DNA from: Acidiphilium sp. C61
GTDB taxonomy: Bacteria; Pseudomonadota; Alphaproteobacteria; Acetobacterales; Acetobacteraceae
Direction of reading: 5' to 3'
Length of the DNA: 64,000 nucleotides
NCBI RefSeq assembly: GCF_902712915.1
Contig: NZ_CACTIA010000005.1
Location: 620,001 to 684,000, forward strand
This document shows positions 34,339 through 44,033 of this stretch, in pieces (position 1 is the first letter of the stretch; the number at the start of each line of letters is the position of its first letter). Position numbers and translations under genes: made by a program. Under the pieces are notes generated by a model, which was not told the DNA's origin, did no database searches, and saw only the letters and a program-made list of their open reading frames with translations.

Positions 34339-34780
34339 GGCCGCAGACCACCTGCAACACGGCGCGTCGCGAACGGGCCTGCAACCCAAGCACCAGCTGC
34401 ATTGTCAGCCCCGTCACCACGAGTGCGAGCAGCGAGGAGACGATCAGAGCCGTCACTACCGCTGGCCAAGCCCCCCGCAGCGGGCCGAAGCTGGTCATCA
34501 CCCCCACGCCTGCAGGCACGAAGAACAGCGCATAGCGGCGCATTAGCAGCGTTCCCGCCTCACTAGCTGCCACCGCAACTCGCCCGCGATGCGCCGTGAG
34601 CAACGCCGCCAGAACCACCATGCCCATCAGCGCTCCCGGCAACCGCACCGGCAGCAGCGGCGCGAGGGCGCCGCCCACCTCAAGGCAAGCTAACATGACG
34701 AGAAACCCGAATATGAGGCGACCCGCCCGCCGCGCAGCAGGCGCCAGCCCTTTCGTCTGAAACTCAGCAATCCGGCGCAT
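34331..34780 (-). CDS. lrgA: LrgA/CidA family membrane protein
   Basis: A 149-residue protein with four hydrophobic helices, including LIFGFLVMLACLEVGGALAP and YALFFVPAGVGVM, and the family signature LPGALMGMVVL. It forms the small partner of LrgB. It is first in the lrgAB unit and divergent from a LysR gene 102 bases away, which is the usual arrangement for regulation by that LysR protein. The N-terminus is basic and cytoplasmic. Confidence 0.87.
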   Translation of the reverse strand: MRRIAEFQTKGLAPAARRAGRLIFGFLVMLACLEVGGALAPLLPVRLPGALMGMVVLAALLTAHRGRVAVAASEAGTLLMRRYALFFVPAGVGVMTSFGPLRGAWPAVVTALIVSSLLALVVTGLTMQLVLGLQARSRRAVLQVVCGHE

Positions 34781-34882
34781 CTCTCTCTCCTCATCACCCG
34801 ATCCTATTTGCGCCTGCCGTTACCCATGCTGTAGAAGCAGAAATCACAATTCATTTTTGCTCTGGGAGCACAAGCAAGCCGT

Positions 34883-35812
34883 ATGGACGAACTCGCCCGA
34901 CTCCGCGCCTTCGTTCGTGCCGCCGAACTTGGCAGCTTTTCCGGCGCCGCACGCGAGGCCCGACTGCCGCCGTCTTCGGTTTCACGCGCCATTGCCTCTC
35001 TTGAAGGCGAACTCGGCGCTGCGTTGTTCAACCGCTCCACCCGCAAGCTGCATCTCACCGAGGTCGGTTTCGCCTTTCTCGAACGGGCCCGCCGCGTGCT
35101 TGCCGAACTCGACGAAGCCCGCGCCGTCGCCGCCGATCTCAACGCCCGGCCACAGGGCCTGCTGCGCCTCAACGTGCCATCCGCCTTCGGCCGGTTGCAT
35201 GTCATGCCGTTTCTGCCGGGCTTCGCTGCTGCCTGGCCCGACATCCGCATCGACCTCACCCTTAACGATACGGTGGTCGACATCATCGAATCGGGAACCG
35301 ATCTCGCCATCCGCATCGGCGCGCTGGAGGAAAGCCGGCTGATCGCCCGCAAGCTCGCGCCGCACCGCCGGGTGCTCTGCGCCTCCCCTGCCCTGCTCGC
35401 CCGGTACGATCCGATCGGCAGTCCCGACGATCTCTTCCGCCTGCCGCATCTCCTCTTCGCCTTGCAACCACACGACCGCTGGCTGCTGACCGACCCGGCG
35501 GGACAACGGCACGACATACCGCTCACCGGCCGTATTCGCCTGAATGACAGTGAGGCCCTGCTCGCCGCGACCCGGGCGGGGCTTGGGGCGGCCCTGCTGC
35601 CGGGCTGGATCGCCGGTGCCGCGTTGCGCGCGGGCGAACTGGTCCGCCTGCTGCCCGATCATCAGGCGATGTTCTGGCCTGGCGAGCGCTTCATCTGGGC
35701 GGTTTATCCACCCAAGCGGGTGGTCCCACCCAAGGTGCGTGCTTTCATCGACGGTTTTGCTGCCCATCTCGGCACGCCGCCCTATTGGGAATGCGACGCC
35801 AGGACGACCTGA
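34883..35812 (+). CDS. LysR-family transcriptional regulator
   Basis: A 309-residue regulator. The N-terminal winged helix-turn-helix is residues 1-60 (MDELARLRAFVRAAELGSFS, LPPSSVSRAIASLEGELG). A periplasmic-binding-like effector domain follows (RPQGLLRLNVPSAFGR onward). The sequence falls in the large CrgA/AaeR-like group. It is divergent from lrgAB and probably controls it; inducer unknown. The ugd gene begins 76 bases downstream. Confidence 0.9.
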   Translation: MDELARLRAFVRAAELGSFSGAAREARLPPSSVSRAIASLEGELGAALFNRSTRKLHLTEVGFAFLERARRVLAELDEARAVAADLNARPQGLLRLNVPSAFGRLHVMPFLPGFAAAWPDIRIDLTLNDTVVDIIESGTDLAIRIGALEESRLIARKLAPHRRVLCASPALLARYDPIGSPDDLFRLPHLLFALQPHDRWLLTDPAGQRHDIPLTGRIRLNDSEALLAATRAGLGAALLPGWIAGAALRAGELVRLLPDHQAMFWPGERFIWAVYPPKRVVPPKVRAFIDGFAAHLGTPPYWECDARTT

Positions 35813-35888
35813 ACCACCTGCCGGCACCTATTGCTTCGCGCTCTCATGGTTGCCAGAACAACCATCAGGGCTGTCAGGAGAGCTGAAC

Positions 35889-37259
35889 GTGTTGAAAATC
35901 GCGATCATCGGCGGCGGCTATGTCGGTCTGGTTTCGGCAGCCTGTTTCGCCGAATTCGGTGTGAGCGTGATGGTCGCGGAAACCGATCCAGGACGGCTCG
36001 GCCGGCTGCATCGCGGCGAGATCCCGATCTATGAACCTGGGCTCGATCCGCTGGTGGCGCGCAACCGCGCCGCTGGCCGGCTTGGATTCACCGGCAATAT
36101 CGAAGAGGCTATCGCGGGGGCCGAGGCTGTTTTCATCGCCGTGGGCACACCCGCCCGCCGCGGCGGCGGCCATGCCGACCTGTCTTATGTGTTTGCAGCT
36201 ACCGAGCAGGTGTTGGCGGCACTCGATCATTCAACCGTATTGGTCACCAAATCCACCGTCCCGGTCGGCACCGGCCGCCGACTTGCCGCCCTCGCTGCCG
36301 CCCGCCGCCCCGACCTCTCGATCGACGTCGCCTCGAATCCCGAATTCCTGCGCGAGGGCAGCGCGATCGGCGATTTCATGCGGCCGGACCGCGTTGTCGT
36401 CGGCGCCGAGACCGAGCGCGCCCGCGAGGTGCTGCGCGCGCTCTACCGCCCGCTGAACCTGATCGAGACGCCAATCCTGATCACCACCCTCGAGACCGCC
36501 GAACTCATCAAATACGCCGCCAACGCCTTCCTTGCGATGAAGGTTACCTTCATCAACGAGATGGCCGATCTCTGCGAGGCAGTAGGGGCGGATGTGCACG
36601 GGGTTGCCCGCGGCATGGGGCTCGACCGGCGGATCGGCGCCAAATTCCTTCACCCCGGCCCCGGCTTCGGCGGCTCCTGCTTCCCAAAGGACACGCTGGC
36701 CCTCGCCCGCATCGCGCAGGACGCCCGCGCCCCCTCCCGGCTGACCGAAGCGGTGGTGGCGGTGAACGAGGCACGCAAGGCCGGCCTCGGACGGCGCATC
36801 CTGGATGCCGCTGGCGGCTCGGTGCGCGGCATGCGCATTGCCGTGCTCGGCCTGGCCTTCAAGCCCGAAACCGACGATATGCGGGACTCACCCGCCATTC
36901 CCACAATCGAAGCACTGGCAGATGACGGCGGCGAAATCATCGCCTATGATCCGGCAGCGATGGATGCGGCAAAAGCGCTGCTGCCAGACTGTGTAAGCTA
37001 CGCCGAAACCGCCACAACGGCGATCGACGGCGCCGCGATCCTGGTTGTGCTGACCGAGTGGAACGAATTCCGTGCCCTCTCGCCAGAGTGGCTGGCTGCG
37101 CGGATGCAGGGACGACTGATTGTCGACCTGCGCAATATTTTTGATCCGGAGGCAATTCGTGCCGCCGGCTTTGTTTATCACGGCGTGGGCCGTGGCGGCG
37201 TTTCACATTTTGCCGCCGGTCCGGAATTTGAGCAGGACAGGGAGTATTTTGATGAGTGA
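35889..37259 (+). CDS. ugd: UDP-glucose 6-dehydrogenase
   Basis: A 456-residue cytosolic enzyme that oxidises UDP-glucose twice to UDP-glucuronate, a precursor of acidic surface polysaccharides. It has an N-terminal NAD fold IAIIGGGYVGLVSAACFAEF, the central ETAELIKYAANAFLA helix, and the catalytic Cys264 in GFGGSCFPKDTL. The second Rossmann domain begins MRIAVLGLAFKPETDD. The GTG start follows AGGAGAG. Its stop overlaps the next gene by eight bases. It is the first gene of the polysaccharide operon. Confidence 0.94.
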   Translation: MLKIAIIGGGYVGLVSAACFAEFGVSVMVAETDPGRLGRLHRGEIPIYEPGLDPLVARNRAAGRLGFTGNIEEAIAGAEAVFIAVGTPARRGGGHADLSYVFAATEQVLAALDHSTVLVTKSTVPVGTGRRLAALAAARRPDLSIDVASNPEFLREGSAIGDFMRPDRVVVGAETERAREVLRALYRPLNLIETPILITTLETAELIKYAANAFLAMKVTFINEMADLCEAVGADVHGVARGMGLDRRIGAKFLHPGPGFGGSCFPKDTLALARIAQDARAPSRLTEAVVAVNEARKAGLGRRILDAAGGSVRGMRIAVLGLAFKPETDDMRDSPAIPTIEALADDGGEIIAYDPAAMDAAKALLPDCVSYAETATTAIDGAAILVVLTEWNEFRALSPEWLAARMQGRLIVDLRNIFDPEAIRAAGFVYHGVGRGGVSHFAAGPEFEQDREYFDE

Positions 37260-38997
37260 ATTAATCGCCGCGGCCCCTGCCGCAGGCGCGCAGCCGGAAA
37301 TCGCGATGGCTGGCGCCTATCCGGATTTTGCAAACCCCGAGTTGCTTGCTGCCATCCCCCTCGATGCGCGAACCGTGATCGATGTCGGCTGCAGTGGCGG
37401 CGCGCTCGGCGCCGCCTATTTGCGGCTCAACCCACGTGCCCGCGTCCTCGGTGTCGATGCTGACACAACAGCACTCGAACTGGCCCGGACACGGCTGACC
37501 GAGGTTGCTCTCTGCGACATTGAGACGGATGATTTTCCTTTCGACCTGTCCGGTGGCGTCGACGTCCTGGTCTATGGCGACGTGCTCGAACACATGGCCG
37601 ATCCCTGGGCGGTGCTATCCCGGCATCTCCGCCACCTGAACCCAGGTGGATCGGTGATCGTCTGCTTTCCCAATGTGGAGCACTGGAGCATCGTCTATCG
37701 CCTGTTCACCGGCCAATTCGACTACGATCATCACGGCCTGCTCGATCGCACCCATCTGCGCTTCTTCACCGCCCGCAGCATGCGGGCCCTGCTCGAACAG
37801 GTAGGGCTGACACCGTGCGATGTCCGCTCCCGCCCGAGCGACCAGGGGCCGGCATCCCGCTTCGTCGAGGCCATCACCCCCGCCCTCGCAGCTCTCGGCA
37901 TTGCCCCGTCCGAATATCTCGACCGCGCCACACCTGTGCAGTTCATCTGGCGGGCCAGCCGCAACCCGCGCGAGCGCCTCGTGGTGATCTCCACAATGCT
38001 GCCGCCGCAAGGCGGGGTCTCCGATGTACGAGTGATTGAACCGGCCGCAGCCCTTGCGTCCGATCCCACCGTCTTCAGTGCGGTGCGGGAAGAGGCCGAG
38101 ATCGCCCGCGTCATCGACGGCTCACCGCACATCGCCGTGCTGCATCGCCCGCTCCTGGTGGGCGATGCCGGCCGCGCCCGCGTCCGCGCGCTGATCGATC
38201 GCGGCTTCCTCGTTGTTACCGAGTTCGACGATCACCCTGATTTCCTTGCTGCCCGCGGCATCGATGTGAATGACCTGCTCACATTCACCGGTGTCCACGC
38301 GATCCAGACCAGCACCGAACCTCTCGCGGCCACCCTGTCCGCATGGAATTCCGAGATCGCGGTCTTTCCCAACGCGATCCGCGACCTTGAGCCGCCCGCA
38401 AATTTTACCAACCCCGACCGCCTGACCATGTTTTTCGGCGCGCTCAACCGCGAAGAGGACTGGGGGCCCTTTATCCCGGTGCTCAACGAAGTGCTGCGCG
38501 CCGTGGGCCCCCGCCTGCACATACACGTCATGCACGACCGCGGTTTCTTCGATGCCCTGGAAACACCGCATAAGGACTTCGTGCCGATCTCCGACTACGT
38601 AACCTACCGCAAGCACCTTTCGGGTTGCGAGATCAGCTTCATGCCGCTGGCAGACACGACGTTCAACCGCAGCAAGTCCGACCTGAAATTCATCGAAGCA
38701 GCCGCCGCCCGCGTGATTCCTCTCGCCAGTTCGGTAGTCTACGGCGCCTCGCTTCGTGATGGCGAAACCGGGCTGCTCTTTACCTCGCCGGACCATCTGC
38801 GCATGCAGCTCCTCCGTCTGCTCGCCTATCCCGAGGCCGCCCGCCGCCTGGCTGACGCCGCCCGCGCCGAGATCGCCGCCAACCGCATGCTGGCCTACCA
38901 GGTCCGCGCGCGGACCGACTGGTATCGCTCCCTCTGGGCCCGTCGCGAGGAACTCGACGCAGCACTCCGCGCCCGCGTTCCTGCCCTTTTCATGTAA
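37252..38997 (+). CDS. Methyltransferase-glycosyltransferase fusion protein
   Basis: A 581-residue two-domain protein. Residues ~35-235 are a class I SAM methyltransferase (VIDVGCSGGALGAAYLRL; VYGDVLEHMADPW; THLRFFTARSMRALL). From about residue 239 (LVVISTMLPPQGGVSDVRVI) to the end is a GT-B-like glycosyltransferase half with FIEAAAARVIPLASSVVYG and GLLFTSPD. It probably modifies and extends a surface glycan in the cytosol. It overlaps ugd by eight bases and precedes the next gene by 23. The domain order is the reverse of the AT-rich fusion at 26159. Confidence 0.8.
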   Translation: MSELIAAAPAAGAQPEIAMAGAYPDFANPELLAAIPLDARTVIDVGCSGGALGAAYLRLNPRARVLGVDADTTALELARTRLTEVALCDIETDDFPFDLSGGVDVLVYGDVLEHMADPWAVLSRHLRHLNPGGSVIVCFPNVEHWSIVYRLFTGQFDYDHHGLLDRTHLRFFTARSMRALLEQVGLTPCDVRSRPSDQGPASRFVEAITPALAALGIAPSEYLDRATPVQFIWRASRNPRERLVVISTMLPPQGGVSDVRVIEPAAALASDPTVFSAVREEAEIARVIDGSPHIAVLHRPLLVGDAGRARVRALIDRGFLVVTEFDDHPDFLAARGIDVNDLLTFTGVHAIQTSTEPLAATLSAWNSEIAVFPNAIRDLEPPANFTNPDRLTMFFGALNREEDWGPFIPVLNEVLRAVGPRLHIHVMHDRGFFDALETPHKDFVPISDYVTYRKHLSGCEISFMPLADTTFNRSKSDLKFIEAAAARVIPLASSVVYGASLRDGETGLLFTSPDHLRMQLLRLLAYPEAARRLADAARAEIAANRMLAYQVRARTDWYRSLWARREELDAALRARVPALFM

Positions 38998-39020
38998 CGA
39001 AGAGACGCCAACTCCCGGCC

Positions 39021-42000
39021 ATGACGACCACCCCGCTCCAACCCGCCACCGCCCCGGCAATCCGCGTCCACTGGCCGGATGCGCCGGCGGCGCCGCAGGA
39101 TCTCGTCTGCCCGAATTGCGGCGCCGAAGGCCCCAAGCCCCGCCTGCTCGACGTCGCCTGGACTGCGCCCAAGCTGCCTCGCGGCGACCGCAAGCCGGTA
39201 TTCGCCTGCCCCGCCTGCACCGCCCGCTTCTATCCGCCGCTGCGCGTGCCCAATTATGGCGACCCCGACGTGATGGACTGGGGCTGGCACCAGTTTCACA
39301 TCCAGCAAGGCGCCGGCCTCGTTGCCATCACCCGCCTGCTCGGCCGTATCGCCCGCCCTGGCGGCACGCGCTGCCTCGAAATAGGCTGCGGCTACGGTTT
39401 CGGCCTCGACTTTGCCCGCCACGCGATGGGCTGGACCTGCCTCGGCATCGACCCGTCGCCAATGGCCCATGTCGGCGCCGCCGATCTCGGTCTCGACATC
39501 ATCGACGGCTATTTCCCCGACGCGCTGCCCGATGCCAAACCTTGGGACGTCATCGCCGCGACCGAGGTGATCGAACACGTCCAGCGTCCCGCCGCGCTGA
39601 TCGCCGAGCTGCGGGCCCGTCTGGCACCGGACGGCATTCTGTTGCTCACCACCCCCGACGGCGCGGCGATCGACCGCGCGACACCGGAAACCGATCTCGC
39701 CCAGCTGCTCGCCCCCGGCATCCACATGGTCTTCCAGACCGAGGCGAGCCTGCGCCGCCTGCTCGAAGCTGCCGGCTTCGCCAATGTCCGTGTCGCCCGC
39801 GAGGGGCTCACCCTGGTCGCCTATGCCGGCGCCACCCGTGGCGCACTGGCCGAGGACGATGCCGCCCAGCGCCCCCGTTTCCGCGCCTGGCTCGCCGATC
39901 GTGCCCGCGCCCTCGATCCCGCCTCCGATCCCGGCCTCGGCTTCGCCGCCCGCGCCCTGTTCGAGGCAGCGATCGATCTCGACTGGCCGGCCGCAGCCGC
40001 CGCGCGCTCCCATCTATGGCCGGCCATCCGCGCCCGCTACGGCTTCGAGCCCGACACGCTGGAGACCATCCCGGCGGACTGGATGAGCTTGCCCCTTGCC
40101 CGGCTGAACGAGGTCATGCCGCTCAATCTCGGCATGATCCTGCACGCCGAGGCCAGCCGCCTGCGCGCTGATCGCGCCACGCGGCCGCGCGCCGGCGCCG
40201 TGTTCGCCCTCGCCGGCGATGCCGCCGCCGCCCTGCATGAAGCCCTCGCCCGCCTCACGCTAAATGATGCGCTGGCTACCCAGCTCGCCTTCCGCGCGGC
40301 CGCCGAAGCGGCGCTCGAAGCCGCCCGCGTCGCCGCCCCCGAAACCCATGGCCGCTTCGCCGTCCTTGCGACCCGCGACGCACCAGAGGCCGAGCGGCGC
40401 GACGTGCTATGGCGCGGCGTGATAGAACTGGTGAACGCCGGCGCGCCAGAGCGCGCCCGTGCGCTGATGCAGGAAGAGGGTCTCACCGAACCCGGCCCCG
40501 AACTGCCACCCGCAACGGTGCAGGACGCGCTGATTGTACTGGGACAACTCGCCCTCGGCCCGGGTGGCGACCCGCACCGCGCCATCGCTCTCGCCGATCG
40601 GCTCGGCGCCGACACGCCCTCCAGCCCCGGTGCGCCATTCCTTCTGGGGGCGATCGTCCGCCTGTCGAATGACGGTGAGGAAGCCTCCCTCGTCCCGTTG
40701 CTGCACCGCACCGCCCAACTCTGCGCGGGCCGCACCGACGCGCTCGGCACCGACGCCTCGAACGCGCTTGCCGGTGCCATCGAGCGCCATGCCGACCCGG
40801 TCGAGATTCCTCTGCTGCTCCGTCCGTTGCGGATTGACCCGAGACGCCGGGTCGAGGCGGTGCTCACCGCCTTCACCCGCCTCGTCGCCGCCGCCCGGCA
40901 CGAAGAGGCGGTGGCGATGGCCGATGCCGAGAACATCGTCAGCCACGCGGTCGCCCGCGACGATGCAATCGGCCGCGACACCCGCCGCGCCCTCGCACTG
41001 CTCGACCTTGCCACCGGCGATCCCGCGGATATTCCGTCCCGGCTGTCCGGCCTCGCGCTCGATCACGCAACACAGCGGGAAATGGTGATCGATGGGTTCT
41101 GCCGTCTAGTAAACAACGGCCGTTACGCCGACGCCGCCCGCTATGCCGAAACCTCTGGCGTGGAGACGCTGGCCGCCACCGGCGATCCGGCCGATCCGAC
41201 CCGCATCGCCGCGGTAAGCGCCCTTGCCATTCTCGACCTCGTCACCGGCGATCCGGCCCACGCCCCAGCCCGCATCGCCGCAGTGCCGGTCTCACCCGAG
41301 CGGCGCCGCCAGATCACGCTCGGCGCCTTCGTGACACTGGTCAACCGCGCCCGCTACGACGAGGCCGTGACTATCGCCGAATCCGCCCCCGTCACCACCT
41401 GGGCCGCGATAGACGATGCCGACGGACATGATGCCGCGATCGCCATGATTGCCCTCACCCTGGTCGCCGGCGATCCCGTCATGCTGCCCGCCCTGCTCGA
41501 AGGCCTGCCGCATCTCGATCACGCCGCAAGAGGCGATGCTCTGGTCCAGGGCGCGCTCCGCCTGCTGCATCTCAACCGGCCCGACGAGGCCAGCAGCCTG
41601 ATCGCCCCAGTCGACGAAGCCGCCCTCGCCCCACCGGCCCGGATCGAACTGCTCGCCGCAAGGGCAGGCTGCGCCGTCGCAACGGGCGACATCGGCAATG
41701 TGATCCTCCTCCTGGAGCGGCTGGAAGCCGAAGGTGCGCCGGCAGACCGCATCGCCGGACTCGCGCTCGGCACCTTTACCCAAGCGGTGAATGCCGGAGA
41801 TTTCGCGGCGGCATCCCTGCTGCGCCGCCGCATCGAGCCCGCTTTCGCCGGTTTCACCCCGGCAACGAACGAGACGCTGCGCGGCGCTGGCTTCGCCCTC
41901 GGCCTGCTCGAACTTCAAGAGCCAGCCCGCCCGCATCGCGCCGAACTTGCCTTTGCCGCAGTCCGCCGCGGTTTTGCTGCCGATCTCGCTGCCGGAGAAG

Positions 42001-42161
42001 CGGCGCCACTACTGTTCTGGGAGGCGCTGCGCGGCGAGATGATCGCCTTGCATCGCACCGGCCGCGCCGCCGAAGCCACGGCTCTGGGCCGGGCGATGCT
42101 GACGCGCTATGACGGCGCTCCCGACAGTCTCAGGACCGAACTGGCCGCACCCGCCCCATGA
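39021..42161 (+). CDS. Methyltransferase with C-terminal tandem-repeat alpha-solenoid
   Basis: A 1046-residue protein. Cys30/33 and Cys63/66 form a probable zinc ribbon. Residues ~95-270 are a SAM methyltransferase (CLEIGCGYGFGLDF at 118-131, ATEVIEHVQRPAALI, LLLTTPDGAAID). The remaining ~750 residues are all-helical and Ala-rich, with imperfect ~75-residue repeats starting near 598, 678, 752, 827 and 896. Repeat cores read like GAFVTLVNRARYDEAVTIAE and GFCRLVNNGRYADAARYAE. The solenoid resembles TPR/SEL1 helical repeats but I do not recognise the family. It overlaps the next gene by ATGA. Confidence 0.75.
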   Translation: MTTTPLQPATAPAIRVHWPDAPAAPQDLVCPNCGAEGPKPRLLDVAWTAPKLPRGDRKPVFACPACTARFYPPLRVPNYGDPDVMDWGWHQFHIQQGAGLVAITRLLGRIARPGGTRCLEIGCGYGFGLDFARHAMGWTCLGIDPSPMAHVGAADLGLDIIDGYFPDALPDAKPWDVIAATEVIEHVQRPAALIAELRARLAPDGILLLTTPDGAAIDRATPETDLAQLLAPGIHMVFQTEASLRRLLEAAGFANVRVAREGLTLVAYAGATRGALAEDDAAQRPRFRAWLADRARALDPASDPGLGFAARALFEAAIDLDWPAAAAARSHLWPAIRARYGFEPDTLETIPADWMSLPLARLNEVMPLNLGMILHAEASRLRADRATRPRAGAVFALAGDAAAALHEALARLTLNDALATQLAFRAAAEAALEAARVAAPETHGRFAVLATRDAPEAERRDVLWRGVIELVNAGAPERARALMQEEGLTEPGPELPPATVQDALIVLGQLALGPGGDPHRAIALADRLGADTPSSPGAPFLLGAIVRLSNDGEEASLVPLLHRTAQLCAGRTDALGTDASNALAGAIERHADPVEIPLLLRPLRIDPRRRVEAVLTAFTRLVAAARHEEAVAMADAENIVSHAVARDDAIGRDTRRALALLDLATGDPADIPSRLSGLALDHATQREMVIDGFCRLVNNGRYADAARYAETSGVETLAATGDPADPTRIAAVSALAILDLVTGDPAHAPARIAAVPVSPERRRQITLGAFVTLVNRARYDEAVTIAESAPVTTWAAIDDADGHDAAIAMIALTLVAGDPVMLPALLEGLPHLDHAARGDALVQGALRLLHLNRPDEASSLIAPVDEAALAPPARIELLAARAGCAVATGDIGNVILLLERLEAEGAPADRIAGLALGTFTQAVNAGDFAAASLLRRRIEPAFAGFTPATNETLRGAGFALGLLELQEPARPHRAELAFAAVRRGFAADLAAGEAAPLLFWEALRGEMIALHRTGRAAEATALGRAMLTRYDGAPDSLRTELAAPAP

Positions 42162-43204
42162 ACACTGCCCAGCTTCTCCGCCTCACTTGGCGCGGCCTCC
42201 GCGACGCCTGGAACCTCGTCATCATGAGTGTCGCAGCCGTAATCGGCCGGCTGCGCAGCCCACACCAGGTCATTGCCCGCAAGCCCGATCGGGGCATCGA
42301 GCTTGGACCTCGTGTTGTTCTCTTCCTGCACTGGGACCGCGGCGGGCGCGTGCGCGAGGCACTGTTCGATTACATCGCCCAACTCGCTGCCTCCGGTCGG
42401 TCAGTGGTCTTCCTGACCAATGCCGGTGAGCTCGATCCTTCCGCCGAAGCGCGCCTGCTCGACATTTGCGCCGGCATTCTCGTGCGGCGAAACATCGGCT
42501 ATGATTTTGGTGGCTGGCGCGACGCGATCGAGACGCTCGATCTCCCGCGTGCCGGGACCGAGGAGATCATCATCGCCAATGACAGCATTTTCGGTCCGAT
42601 CCGCCCGATCGACTCGATGCTTCTCCGGCTGGACTACGACGAAGCCGATGTCTGGGGCCTCACCGAGAGCTGGCAGCGCCGCTACCACCTGCAGTCCTAT
42701 TTCGTCGCCTTCGGCCCGCGCGCCCTCCGCAGCCCCGCCTTCCGCCGCTTCTGGTCGGGCGTGATCCCTGCGCCGTCGAAAGCCTATGTGATCGGCAAAT
42801 ACGAGGTCGGCCTGACCCAGGCGATGATTCGTGGCGGGCTGCGCGTCGCCGCACTCTGGCCCTATGAGGCGCTGACCCGGCAGATCACGCGCGATCAGCT
42901 CGCGCCCTATCTCGATATCGAGCCCGGCGGCCGCGCCGACCCGCACGATCTCACCCGCTGGCTGCACATCCTCCGGCTGCGCGACGCCATCGCCCGCCGC
43001 CGCCCGCTGAACCCGACCTCGGATCTCTGGCGCCATTTGCTGCTGTCCGGCTATCCGTTCATCAAGCGCGAGTTGTTGCGCGACAACCCCACGAGGGTCG
43101 AAGATATCGGCGACTGGGCCGATCTGCTGCGCGATGAACTCGGCGCCGACCCGGCTCCCATCCTTGCTGACCTGCGCATGATGCTGCGCGGCGACGCGCC
43201 ATGA
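42158..43204 (+). CDS. RgpF-like polysaccharide biosynthesis protein (rhamnan synthesis F family)
   Basis: A 348-residue protein matching the RgpF/PF05045 family: VVLFLHWDRGGRVREALFDY, VRRNIGYDFGGWRDAIETL and EEIIIANDSIFGPI, then LQSYFVAFGPRAL. RgpF-like proteins take part in rhamnose-glucose or related polysaccharide assembly. An N-terminal hydrophobic segment (WNLVIMSVAAVIG) may attach it to the membrane. It is translationally coupled to the methyltransferase-solenoid gene and is the last gene of the ugd operon. Confidence 0.8.
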   Translation: MNTAQLLRLTWRGLRDAWNLVIMSVAAVIGRLRSPHQVIARKPDRGIELGPRVVLFLHWDRGGRVREALFDYIAQLAASGRSVVFLTNAGELDPSAEARLLDICAGILVRRNIGYDFGGWRDAIETLDLPRAGTEEIIIANDSIFGPIRPIDSMLLRLDYDEADVWGLTESWQRRYHLQSYFVAFGPRALRSPAFRRFWSGVIPAPSKAYVIGKYEVGLTQAMIRGGLRVAALWPYEALTRQITRDQLAPYLDIEPGGRADPHDLTRWLHILRLRDAIARRRPLNPTSDLWRHLLLSGYPFIKRELLRDNPTRVEDIGDWADLLRDELGADPAPILADLRMMLRGDAP

Positions 43205-43235
43205 TCGCGCGCGCAACACCGCAAGGCTGCGCGCC

Positions 43236-44033
43236 ATGTTGAAAAAACTTTCCGGAGCGCGAATGTACGCCCGGCTCGTCGCCGTGCTGGCCTGGACAAT
43301 GGCACTCCTGCCGGTCCAGCTCCTGCTGATCCGTCAACCGGGCCGGGCCAAGCAGGCTCTGCCGCTGCGCTACTGGGGCGGCGTCGCCCGCATCCTCGGC
43401 CTCGAACTCCAGGTCATCGGCCGGCTCGCCGAAACCGAGAGCCGTCCTGTCCTGTTTGTCTCGAACCACACATCATGGCTCGACATCGTTGCCCTCGGCG
43501 CGGTGCTACCGGCCTGTTTCATCGCCAAGGCGGATGTCGGGCGCTGGCCTGGCATCAGCGCCGTCGCCCGTGCCGGCCGCACCATCTTCGTCAGCCGCGC
43601 GCGCTCGGGCGCCGGGCGCGAGCGCACCGAACTCGCCGAACGCCTCGCCGCCGGCGACAGCCTGATTCTCTTCCCCGAGGGCACCACGTCCGACGGCGCA
43701 CGGGTGCTGCCCTTCCGCTCCAGCTTCCTCGCACTTGCCGAAACCGACCCGTCGCCGCTGATCCAGCCCGTCACCATCGTCTACGACCGGATGGATTCGC
43801 TGCCCGTCTGCCGCCGCAACCGCCCGCGCATCGCCTGGTATGGCGATATGGAGATCGCCTCGCACTACGCCGAACTCGGCCGGCACGATTGGCGCGCGAC
43901 CATCGTGCTTGACGACCCGATCGAGCTGGACGGCGGCCGCAAGGCGCTGACCGCGACCCTCGAACGACAGATCGCGGCCCGCGCCGCCGCAATCCGCCAG
44001 GGTCGCTTCCCGGGCCCCTTCACGAAAGCATAA
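43236..44033 (+). CDS. plsC: 1-acyl-sn-glycerol-3-phosphate acyltransferase
   Basis: A 265-residue membrane-associated acyltransferase adding the second acyl chain to lysophosphatidate. The HX4D catalytic motif is NHTSWLD and the substrate-binding motif is FPEGTTSDG. An N-terminal hydrophobic helix (LVAVLAWTMALLPVQLLL) anchors it. It lies 31 bases after the RgpF-like gene. The next gene, miaB, begins 140 bases downstream, and plsC-miaB adjacency is common in alphaproteobacteria. Confidence 0.9.
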   Translation: MLKKLSGARMYARLVAVLAWTMALLPVQLLLIRQPGRAKQALPLRYWGGVARILGLELQVIGRLAETESRPVLFVSNHTSWLDIVALGAVLPACFIAKADVGRWPGISAVARAGRTIFVSRARSGAGRERTELAERLAAGDSLILFPEGTTSDGARVLPFRSSFLALAETDPSPLIQPVTIVYDRMDSLPVCRRNRPRIAWYGDMEIASHYAELGRHDWRATIVLDDPIELDGGRKALTATLERQIAARAAAIRQGRFPGPFTKA

